Shown here piece after piece: positions 54,809-63,103 of a stretch of 64,000 bases of DNA. The notes below the pieces were generated by a model. The model was not told where the DNA came from. It was given only the letters and a program-made list of their open reading frames with translations, and did no database searches. The stretch's first letter is position 1. Each line of letters opens with the position of its first letter. Location: positions 5,682,001 to 5,746,000 of the forward strand of contig NZ_CP151099.1 in NCBI RefSeq assembly GCF_038096175.1. Reading direction: 5' to 3'. Made by a program: the position numbers and the translations under genes. The stretch is from Nostoc sp. UHCC 0302 (GTDB taxonomy: Bacteria > Cyanobacteriota > Cyanobacteriia > Cyanobacteriales > Nostocaceae).

Positions 54809-55261
54809 ATCAAAAAAGAATTAGCTAAAACTTCTCTCACTCCACAATTTACTGGTTGTGATACCCATATTCAATCAGAAAACTTTATTCCCATAGTTCA
54901 TTATGATGGCTATAATCTTCCTTTCCCAGATAACTACTTTGATACTGTAATGATTATTTATGTGTTTCATCATGCAGACAGTCATCAAAGGTTGTTAAAA
55001 GAAGTTAAACGAGTTTCCAAAAGACATATTTTAATCAAAGATCACTACTGGAGAAGCTCTAAAGATTTCACTATTCTAAAATTTGCAGACTACATTGAAA
55101 ATAAACCCTACGGGATTAATCTAACTTATTCCTTTTTGACTGAGAAAAATTGGTATGAGATGATTGCTCAAGTTGGATTAGAGGTTTTGGAGTCTCATAA
55201 ATTTCGATATAATCCTGTTGATCCTTGTAGACATATTTTGTTCAAGCTCAAGGTAAACTGA
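54809..55261 (+). pseudogene. Class I methyltransferase missing its N-terminus
   Basis: The open frame runs from the border of the repeat (about 54809) to 55261. It starts inside the fold: TPQFTGCDTH (motif II region), DGYNLPFPDNYFDTVMIIYVFHH (motifs post-II and IV), then RLLKEVKRV and NWYEMIAQVGLEVLE. The SAM-binding glycine-rich motif I that should precede it is absent; instead the MITE-like repeat end lies there. An ATG at 54950 could initiate a 103-residue remainder, which cannot bind SAM. Probably beheaded by the element insertion or an associated deletion. Confidence 0.8.
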
Positions 55262-55341
55262 AAGTTTTCTAATTCCTATACTCAAATCAACCAAAATTCT
55301 TGTGTGGAAGCCACTATGCTAGTTTAATGGAGGACACACAT

Positions 55342-55794
55342 ATGGCACTTGATAACGCTAAAACTCACTTTTACCAAATAGATGAGACTGTAGTTACGTT
55401 AGTCCAGCAATTTGAAGACTGTACTTTGCCTCGAACTGACTGGAATCATGCTGCCCATCTCACTATTGCTGTATGGTATCTATCTCAATACTCTGAATCA
55501 GAAGCAACGATACGTATTCGTACAGGAATTCAGCATTACAACCACTGCAATGGGATCGCGAATACCAAAAACAGTGGGTATCATGAAACTCTGACTCTGT
55601 TCTGGATATTCATAGCCCGTCGCTTTCTTGCTACTGCTAACCCTAATGTCTCAGTCTCTGCACTGGTCAATGACTTCATACTTACCTATGGAGAGCGAAA
55701 AAGCCTGTTTTGCGAATACTACAGTGATGAGTTAATAATGTCTTCGGAAGCTCGTCAAACATGGGTTGCTCCAGATTTGAAGTCTCTGGATTAA
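55342..55794 (+). CDS. Conserved hypothetical protein (WNHAAHL/GYHET family)
   Basis: A 150-residue protein starting at the ATG at 55342, chosen because GGAGG sits 8 bases upstream; a longer frame to 55300 has none. Conserved-looking His/Trp/Glu phrases, TDWNHAAHLTIAVWYL, GIQHYNHCNG and SGYHETLTLFW, then MSSEARQTWVAPDL, match a bacterial family of unknown function that I know only by sight. The His and Glu residues may bind a metal (inference). It is trapped between the two MITE-like copies together with the broken methyltransferase. Confidence 0.72.
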   Translation: MALDNAKTHFYQIDETVVTLVQQFEDCTLPRTDWNHAAHLTIAVWYLSQYSESEATIRIRTGIQHYNHCNGIANTKNSGYHETLTLFWIFIARRFLATANPNVSVSALVNDFILTYGERKSLFCEYYSDELIMSSEARQTWVAPDLKSLD

Positions 55795-55891
55795 AAAGCT
55801 TTTTTACACTATTAACTAGGAGAAGTAAGCACTGGTTTTACTACAAGCGCTCGCACTACTGCTTGGTAACATTTTAATGTTTTTAGCTTTA

Positions 55892-56064
55892 TCCCTGTTT
55901 TGTTACTCTGGGAAAATAAAAATCAAAGCCAAATTTTGAACTGTAGATAGAACAGGCATTTGAGTGTTTATTTTCTAACACAATGGCTGAAATCATGGTT
56001 TTTTAGTAAAAGTCTTATGCTGTAAGCATTCCAGATTATTCTCTCCCGAGGTGATAAAAGAGGG
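55892..56064. mobile_element. MITE-like element, copy 2 (173 bp)
   Basis: A 173-base direct copy of 54513-54686, differing at about six positions. Terminal inverted repeats as in copy 1, flanked by TTTA and TTAA. With copy 1 it encloses a 1.2-kb segment. No coding capacity; mobilisation would need a transposase in trans. Confidence 0.85.
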
Positions 56065-56183
56065 ATTAAAAGTCGAATAATACTTCTGTGGTAGTAGCAA
56101 AATCGTTTGTGTTAGATAAATAATAGGCGATCGCAACTTCAGTTATGGTATGCGATCGCCTATTAATTTATAATTTAAATTAC

Positions 56184-56867
56184 TTAGTAGCGGTATAGTT
56201 CCAAGTTAGAATCCAGTGTGAGCCTCAAATCTTGATTTGGTCTAATCACAAAGGCATCTACTTCTTTTTTCCGCAACAGTATGCTTGCAGCCGCACCTGC
56301 ACCTGCACCAATAACAGGTTTTATATCGTTAACTCTGCGATCGCCTGTAATTAGTGAACCTAAAACGCCAGCGCCCCCACCAATAGCAGCGTCAGTTAAA
56401 ATCTGACCAGTACTAGGGTTTTGTGTAACTTTTTGAGTTTCGGTTATAGTTCGAGAACTTGCATTAATCGACTGACGACGGCCATTAGAAAATACTAATT
56501 CTTGGGCTATGAACCGTACGCCTTGTTGATTATCCCTATCTCTTGAATAACTATCTAGGCTTACAGGTTCTAATTTTCCTTCAACTTTAGTACCAGCAGG
56601 AATCAATACATTTCTATTCCTGTCGATAATGTCATTTGCTATTCTCAACGTTATGGATTTGCTTTCACCTGGTTTGATAACAATTTTATCTTTGTCATAT
56701 CTCACAGGCAAACTAGCTCCTGAAGAAATAGTAACGTATCTAGATTGATTAATATTATATTGGGCATTAGCAGGAGCAAAGGCAATCATTGGGGCAACGG
56801 CACTTGTAGTAATTGCCATTGTCATGAGTGTGAGGGTTCCAGATTTCCAGCGAAGAAGGTGTGTCAT
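56184..56867 (-). CDS. Exported hypothetical protein
   Basis: A 227-residue protein with a signal peptide (cleavage after ANA, about residue 35). The mature part is beta-rich (ITLRIANDIIDRNRNVLIPAGTKVEGKLEPV), followed by a glycine/alanine-rich hydrophobic stretch (AAIGGGAGVLGSLITGDRR ... GAGAGAAASILL) resembling glycine-zipper membrane segments. Similar proteins are common in cyanobacteria and have no known function. Monocistronic. Confidence 0.75.
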   Translation of the reverse strand: MTHLLRWKSGTLTLMTMAITTSAVAPMIAFAPANAQYNINQSRYVTISSGASLPVRYDKDKIVIKPGESKSITLRIANDIIDRNRNVLIPAGTKVEGKLEPVSLDSYSRDRDNQQGVRFIAQELVFSNGRRQSINASSRTITETQKVTQNPSTGQILTDAAIGGGAGVLGSLITGDRRVNDIKPVIGAGAGAAASILLRKKEVDAFVIRPNQDLRLTLDSNLELYRY

Positions 56868-57251
56868 AAAAGGCTTTCTGTTAGTGTGAGTGATGTGTTT
56901 AATGACGATGAGTTACTGAGATTGTTTCTGACAAGTTTAAAACCTATCTATAGGCAGATTCGAAAGTAAGAATACTTATATGATGTGGAGTAGGTGCGAT
57001 CGCTCCTGAGAATTATTAGGTTGTTAATTTATGTTTTTAAATAGAGAGTTAGCCAATGTAATGACGAAAAATTACTGCAATTGTTCCTAAATGTTGTTTC
57101 ATTGTTTACGTTCACATATCTATAACCTCTGAATAGAAGGGAAGAGGCTAACTGTGACTATTTCTTCCATTCTAAGCTTATTTGCCAAAACTGTGGAGAT
57201 GCTTTCTCTTCCTTTAGAATTGCTTAAGTTAATTTTATATAACAACTACTG
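56868..57251. other. 384-base divergent gap
   Basis: Upstream of the exported protein and of the small gene pair at 57252. One HIP1 octamer; no other recognisable signal. Confidence 0.45.
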
Positions 57252-57431
57252 ATGGAACCGAGTGAAGCGCAGTACTTGATTATCAACGCACTTACTACCC
57301 TAGATTTACTCGGTAATACGTTCTATGATGAAGACAGTGGCAATTGGTACATAAATACCCTCAGCCAAGTCCTGCCAATTGCTATGATTTTGCAAAATGG
57401 TGATATTGTTCCGACTACTTGGGACTTGTAA
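57252..57431 (+). CDS. Hypothetical 59-residue protein
   Basis: A short gene that reads MEPSEAQYLIINALTTLDLL and ends NGDIVPTTWDL. The stop is three bases before the ATG of the next gene (57434), which suggests coupled translation. Protein-like composition and an acidic balance; no family recognised. No clear ribosome site is present before the ATG. Confidence 0.45.
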   Translation: MEPSEAQYLIINALTTLDLLGNTFYDEDSGNWYINTLSQVLPIAMILQNGDIVPTTWDL

Positions 57432-57433
57432 TT

Positions 57434-57703
57434 ATGGCAAATTGGACTGAAGAGCAAAAGCTAAAGTATGCTAGGTTCCAAGAAATTTTAGAAATTGGAA
57501 AACAGCGTTATGTGGATGCTGGTAATAATCCTCAACATTATCGAGCAGGTTTTAAGGGAGAAGATTACTTGACAGATGAAGAGAGGAAAGAAGCAACCAG
57601 AATCATGCGGCAAATGTTTGGTATTTCCATCACAAATGGTTATGTCTATTGTCAAGGACGTTCTTGGAAGTTGCCTGAAGATTCGTTATTAAATAAAGAG
57701 TAA
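57434..57703 (+). CDS. Hypothetical 89-residue protein
   Basis: Begins MANWTEEQKLKYARFQEIL; the in-frame ATG at 57419 lies inside the preceding gene, so 57434 is the better start. Soluble and charged, with YLTDEERKEATRIMRQMFG and NGYVYCQGRSWKLPEDS. Not recognised. The tight junction with the 59-residue gene points to a two-gene unit, perhaps a toxin-antitoxin-like or immunity pair, which is inference from size and layout only. Confidence 0.55.
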   Translation: MANWTEEQKLKYARFQEILEIGKQRYVDAGNNPQHYRAGFKGEDYLTDEERKEATRIMRQMFGISITNGYVYCQGRSWKLPEDSLLNKE

Positions 57704-57819
57704 GTGCAAGCTGAATCTTAAATTAGTAGTTTTAGCAACGGATAGATAATAGATATACATTGGCTAATAATCTTTGCAATGTACTAAGGATTTAGCCTGC
57801 TTCCGCTGCAAGACGGTTG

Positions 57820-58374
57820 TTAGGAAGCTGAGAAATTCTCCCAGGATTCTCGCGTAAGTTGCCATTCCGTTTGGTTCCATCCTCGCGCACACATCCAATC
57901 TGGGCTAGGAAGCGTGCTAATTCGGATAAAGCCATATCGCTGCGCTAAACGTACGACACGCAGATTTGCACTGATGGAAATACCTCGAATCTCTTTTAAC
58001 CCCAAATCACGGAACCCAAAATCAACCAAAGCCTTCCCAACCTCAATTGCATATGCGTAACGACCCCAGAACTGTGGTGCTAATTCGATTCCCAATTCCG
58101 CCTTATCTGAAATGTGACTCTCACGGCGCAGTCCACAACAGCCAATTAACTCCTGCGAGTTACGAGGATCAATTATGGCAAGTTGATAATTGCGACGAGG
58201 GTGTTCCGTTGCCCACTGACCAAAAAGGTAGAGAAGCTCGCGTGTATGGCTGAGTGCTACTTCTTCGGGCGCACAAAATTCGGCATACCGTGGATCAGCA
58301 TGATATGTGAAAAACGCAGGCTCGTCTTCCTTAATAAAGTCACGTAGAATAAATCTTTTGGTGACAATCTCCAT
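57820..58374 (-). CDS. GNAT acetyltransferase, RimJ/RimL type
   Basis: A 184-residue acetyltransferase counted from the ATG at 58374 (an in-frame ATG at 58383 adds three residues). The RimJ/RimL layout is visible: TKRFILRDFIKEDEPAFF, ELIGCCGLRRESHISDKAELGIELAPQFWGR, then ALVDFGFRDLGLKEIRG and VVRLAQRYGF. Substrates of such enzymes are protein N-termini or small amines; unknown here. Monocistronic. Confidence 0.9.
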   Translation of the reverse strand: MEIVTKRFILRDFIKEDEPAFFTYHADPRYAEFCAPEEVALSHTRELLYLFGQWATEHPRRNYQLAIIDPRNSQELIGCCGLRRESHISDKAELGIELAPQFWGRYAYAIEVGKALVDFGFRDLGLKEIRGISISANLRVVRLAQRYGFIRISTLPSPDWMCARGWNQTEWQLTRESWENFSAS

Positions 58375-58383
58375 AATTTTCAA

Positions 58384-58914
58384 TTATCGATGAGAAGAGT
58401 TGCTCGTAATTTCCAGATTTCACAAAATTTGCTATCAGTATATATATTGGATTGCTGATACCTCGGTCAAGGTTAAGCGATCGCAAGTAGCCACAGCAAA
58501 ATTACTCCTGACAAACAAAACCTATACCAACGGGTTTCATTTTTTAAGATTATTCAAAAAAAGCGCTCGTCTACTCTTTTTAGATAGCTATAGCCAAGAG
58601 AATTAAGAGCTAGCCTGATTCAGAACTTAGCAAATTCCAGCAGAAATAATCTCTCTCAACTCTTAAAGCTACTCTTGGGTAAATTTTTCTTCTCAGTCAA
58701 CAAGGAAAATAAGCAAAAGCTTCTACCAGAGTTTGATTTTTCTCTGGAAATAGCAAAAATTTTTCACACAATAAGAAGAAATCACTCCTCTTAATGTTAA
58801 TTTTTGTAAAATTCAAGTCTTCAAAGCTAGAAACCTGATATTTAGATAGCTAAACTAACAAACAGTGCATCTGTACTCTTAATTATTAAAAGTAGATGTG
58901 GCGCTATAGCCTGA
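58384..58914. other. 530-base divergent gap
   Basis: Between the GNAT gene and sbcC. AT-rich, one HIP1 octamer, no supported gene or repeat. Confidence 0.45.
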
Positions 58915-61900
58915 ATGATCCCAGTACAACTTATCCTCAAAAACTTTCTCAGTTACCGTGATGCAACTTTAGATTTTAGCGGTTTGCATACGGCTTGTAT
59001 TTGTGGTTCCAATGGTGCGGGTAAATCTTCTCTTTTAGAGGCAATCACTTGGGCAATTTGGGGTGAAAGCCGCGCCGCTGCGGAAGATGATGTCATCCAT
59101 GCTGGGGCAAAAGAAGTTCGGGTTGATTTTACTTTCCAAAATAACCAGCAAAAATATCGGGTAATTCGCACCCGAATTCGAGGTGGGGCTAGCGTCCTCG
59201 AATTTCAAATAGAAACTCCCTCTGGGTTTCGCGCCCTTACTGGCAAAGGTGTAAGGGCGACACAGGATTTGATTTTAGAGCATATCAAGCTCGACTACGA
59301 TACTTTCATTAATTCTGCTTATCTTCGTCAAGGCCGTGCAGATGAATTCATGCTCAAACGCCCAACAGAGCGCAAAGAAATCTTGGCGGAGTTGTTGAAA
59401 CTCAATCAATATGATGATTTAGAAGAACGGGCAAAAGAATCTTCTCGTCAGTTCAAAGCCAGAACAGAGGAATTAGAGCGTTCTTTGGAGTCGATTAAAA
59501 CTCAGCTGCAACAGCGTGAAACAACCGAGAGACAAAGAGCCGAGTTAGATATTGAACTCAACCAATTGCAACAGATGCAAGCTTTTGACAATATCAAATT
59601 ACAAAGTTTGCAAGTTGTTCAGCACCAGCGGCAAAGCTGGGAACAACAACTCAGCTTTATCAAGCAGCAATACCAAAATCTTAGCCAAGATTGCGATCGC
59701 CTCCAACAAGAGCAGTCAGCAATCAAAAGTCAGTTATCAGATTTAGAGAAATTATTAAATCAGCAAGCTGAGATTAAAGCTGGATATGCTCAATATCAAA
59801 GTCTGCAATCTCAAGAAGAAGCTATGAGCGCTAAATTTGAAGCATACACCAGCGCTGGGCAGACTCGCCAACAAAAGCAACAACAGCTTACCAAACAAAT
59901 TAACGAAATTGAACGACAACTACAACAAGCCCAAGCGCAACTAGACGCTTTAGTGCAACAAGAGCGAGAGATTCAGCAAACTCTTACCAAATCAGGTGAA
60001 GTAGAGGCTGCTTTAGCACAACTTTCTGCAGCGCGTCACCATCTTGCTCGCCTAGATCAATTGCAAATGCAAGTGGCTCCCTTGTTGCAACAACGCGGAA
60101 CTTTACAAAACCAACTAGATCGTACTCATGCTGGTTTGGTAGCACGACTCGAACAACTGCAAAATACAGAGAACCAACTACAACGTTCCTCACAACGCCA
60201 ACCCCAACTCCAACAAGCAGTGATGGATGTAGCAATCCAGATTGAGGAACTAGACAAAAAGCGGGTGTATCTGCAACGAGTGCAGGAAAAAGGACAGGAG
60301 CGGCGTCATTTTATCGAACGTCTGCAAGCTCATCAACGCGACTATGAAAAACTATTGGGAGAACTAGAGCAAAAACTGCAAATGCTCCAGAATCCTGATG
60401 CTCTTTGTCCTTTGTGCGAGCGTCCTTTAGATGAACATCATTGGAGTCGCGTGCTGGAAAAAACCCAAACTGAGTTACAAGATACTCAAGGACAGTTTTG
60501 GGTAGTCCGGGAACAAATGGCTGTGTCTGATAGAGAAATTCAGGTACTAAGGCAGGAATACCGCGAAATCTCCCAACAATTGGCAAGCTACGATGGTTTA
60601 CGCGAACAAAGAGGACAGTTAGCAGCACAGTTGCAAGCTACAACAGATGTTCAACAACAGCTACAACAAATTGCTGCTGAAAAACAGCATTTAGAGCGAT
60701 CGCTCCAAGCTGGTGATTATGCCCCAGACAAACAAGCGGAACTTCAGCAGTTAGACAAATATCTGCAACAACTTAATTATAGTGAACAAGACCATGCCCT
60801 CGCTCGCAGCGAAGTGGAGCGTTGGCGATGGGCAGAAATTAAGCAAGGGCAGATTAAAGATGCTACGAAGCGACAAGCGCACCTAGCAGCCCGAAAACCA
60901 GAACTACAAGCTAACATTGCCCAATTACAAGCCAGAATCCCCCAAGAACAAACTGATTCTGACTGTGCTAGACAAATTGCCGCCCTTGAGCGTCATATTA
61001 CCGAAATTGGCTACAGTTCTGAACAGCACAACAACCTGCGTCTCGCCGTCAAGCAAGCTCAACCTTGGCATTTGCGCTATCAACAACTGTTATCAGCTGA
61101 ACAGCAGTATCCGCAACTCCAGACGAGATTGCAAGAGTTAGAGTTCTCTAGAAGCGCTAGATTGACTGAGCAGCAAAAACTCAGTAGCCAAATAGAAAGT
61201 CTAGTCGAACAGCTAGAAGCCACAGCCAACCCATCTGCCCAAATTCAAGCTTTAGAGCAACAGCTAGCAACGCGTAGACGCCAACTCGATGAGCAAATAG
61301 CAAAGTTAGGGCGTTTGGAACAGTTGGTGAGTCAACTGGAAACACTGCAAATTCAGTACGAACAACAGCAACTGCAACTGCAATCTACTAAGCAGCAACA
61401 TCGAGTTTATCAAGAATTAGCCCAAGCATTTGGTAAAAATGGCATCCAGGCATTGATGATTGAGAATGTATTGCCGCAGCTGGAAGCCGAAACTAATCAA
61501 CTACTTTCACGGCTGAGCGCTAATCAGTTGCACGTACAATTTATTACTCAAAAAGCTGGGCGAAATGGCAGATCCACGAAGAAAAATGCCAAGTTGATCG
61601 ATACCTTGGATATTTTAATCGCTGATGCTAGCGGAACGCGAGCTTATGAAACTTATTCTGGTGGTGAAGCTTTTAGAATTAACTTTTCTATCCGTTTAGC
61701 CCTGGCGAAATTACTAGCGCGGCGGGTGGGGGCGGCATTACAATTGCTGATTGTGGATGAAGGGTTTGGTACGCAGGATGCAGAAGGATGCGATCGCTTA
61801 ATTGCGGCGATTAATGCGATCGCCTCAGAGTTTGCCTGCATACTCACTGTCACTCATATGCCCCACCTCAAAGAAGCTTTCCAAGCCCGTATTGAAGTCA

Positions 61901-61941
61901 ATAAAACTCAGCAAGGTTCGCAGTTACATTTGTTAATTTAA
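58915..61941 (+). CDS. sbcC: SbcC/Rad50-type exonuclease ATPase subunit
   Basis: A 1008-residue SMC-like protein that with SbcD opens and degrades hairpin and blocked DNA ends. The N-terminal ATPase half has Walker A in GSNGAGKSSL; two long Gln-rich coiled coils (about 170-480 and 520-860) flank the zinc hook C498-P-L-C501; the C-terminal half has the ABC signature YSGGEAFRINFS and Walker B LLIVDEGFG, followed by VTHMPHLKEAF. No sbcD is adjacent. SbcCD attacks palindromes, notable in a genome so full of inverted repeats. Confidence 0.95.
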   Translation: MIPVQLILKNFLSYRDATLDFSGLHTACICGSNGAGKSSLLEAITWAIWGESRAAAEDDVIHAGAKEVRVDFTFQNNQQKYRVIRTRIRGGASVLEFQIETPSGFRALTGKGVRATQDLILEHIKLDYDTFINSAYLRQGRADEFMLKRPTERKEILAELLKLNQYDDLEERAKESSRQFKARTEELERSLESIKTQLQQRETTERQRAELDIELNQLQQMQAFDNIKLQSLQVVQHQRQSWEQQLSFIKQQYQNLSQDCDRLQQEQSAIKSQLSDLEKLLNQQAEIKAGYAQYQSLQSQEEAMSAKFEAYTSAGQTRQQKQQQLTKQINEIERQLQQAQAQLDALVQQEREIQQTLTKSGEVEAALAQLSAARHHLARLDQLQMQVAPLLQQRGTLQNQLDRTHAGLVARLEQLQNTENQLQRSSQRQPQLQQAVMDVAIQIEELDKKRVYLQRVQEKGQERRHFIERLQAHQRDYEKLLGELEQKLQMLQNPDALCPLCERPLDEHHWSRVLEKTQTELQDTQGQFWVVREQMAVSDREIQVLRQEYREISQQLASYDGLREQRGQLAAQLQATTDVQQQLQQIAAEKQHLERSLQAGDYAPDKQAELQQLDKYLQQLNYSEQDHALARSEVERWRWAEIKQGQIKDATKRQAHLAARKPELQANIAQLQARIPQEQTDSDCARQIAALERHITEIGYSSEQHNNLRLAVKQAQPWHLRYQQLLSAEQQYPQLQTRLQELEFSRSARLTEQQKLSSQIESLVEQLEATANPSAQIQALEQQLATRRRQLDEQIAKLGRLEQLVSQLETLQIQYEQQQLQLQSTKQQHRVYQELAQAFGKNGIQALMIENVLPQLEAETNQLLSRLSANQLHVQFITQKAGRNGRSTKKNAKLIDTLDILIADASGTRAYETYSGGEAFRINFSIRLALAKLLARRVGAALQLLIVDEGFGTQDAEGCDRLIAAINAIASEFACILTVTHMPHLKEAFQARIEVNKTQQGSQLHLLI

Positions 61942-63103
61942 TTAACTTCGCTTTCTAAAGTCATCACTTACGTACAAACGTACTCAGTGGAAAGAATATA
62001 AAACTAGGGGTATAATCCCATTGTCAAAAACTTTTACAACATATAGCAGGGGACAGGGAAGGGCGCACTTGTGCTGAGCGTAGTCGAAACTCAGTGCATC
62101 GCAGGGAACAGGTTTGAAAGGCGTTTGGTGTCTGGGTTTTATGTTCAGTTGATGTCCTAAACTACCTAGCGACAGCTATATGAATCGTTTGTAGAAAGAT
62201 ATAAATGTACGCCTCTAGTTGTGTATCTAGAGCATAAATTTTGTGAAATAATATTAAAGCGATAAGCTTGAGGAAAATAAACAATTTATTCTTCTCCTAA
62301 TATCCCTATACCCAGCCCCCCTATATCCTTGAATAAAAGTTCTTTACTAAGTACTTTAATTTAATAGTTAAACGTATTTACTATTAATAATTCTTAATTT
62401 ATTTTTAAGGATAAAAAATAAACTTATTTTAGTTTTATTTTTATGATTAAGCGAAGTTTAAAATTAGGAAAATTATTGTTAGAGCAATATCAGCTTAATG
62501 AACACTAAATAATATAATATGTAGTTAATGGCTACTTAGAGAAACTCATTTTTTGAGACTATAATTTTCCTTATACAGAGTGTTAAAAAATACCGAAATA
62601 TCATTAATCAAATAAATTTACTTTCTGCAAGGAGGATAACTTTCAATTAGCTTAGCCGACTATCAGAAATATTATGATATTTTAATTTTCCTAACATCTC
62701 TCTGAAGATATAAGAACACTATTGATATTTTCTATTGATGTTATAGAGTTGACTCTTAGTAAACTGCTAAAACTTTAGCAGTTATTATAAAAATTTTCCA
62801 GAGCAACCCAAAATCAAGGCTTAGATTAACTAAGAGTTAAGGAAAAATCTATAAGTTCAGCAAGAAATTTTAAGTAGATGTTGAGAGAATTAGGTTTTAA
62901 CTATGAAGAGAAAAAATTTTGTAAATACACAAATCATGTGTTACTTGAGATAGCAGAAACTACTATAATGTTGATGCTTAGTTAGTTGACCTACTTGGAA
63001 CCCAAACAAATAAGCTTATTTATCTTTGAATTTCATGTTACCAGAATTTGGGAATATCCAAGCAGACGTTCGCAAGGTTCTCTACCTTTAACCCCAAAAA
63101 GAA
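61942..63103. other. 1.16-kb gap before sensor gene, repeat and palindrome
   Basis: No gene supported. At 62047-62120 lies a dispersed repeat with ACTTGTGCTGAGCGTAGTCG (62067-), a relative of the recJ insert at 29135. The rest is very AT-rich. Confidence 0.55.
62762..62783. promoter_or_regulatory. Perfect 10-bp palindrome upstream of sensor gene
   Basis: AACTGCTAAA (62762-62771) and TTTAGCAGTT (62774-62783) with a 2-base centre, 320 bases before the sensor gene. It may be an operator or a hairpin in the leader; there is no T run after it. Confidence 0.5.

Noticed and set aside
58400-58606. 68-residue frame upstream of sbcC
   Set aside because: No ribosome site, low-complexity AT-rich region, no protein-like pattern.
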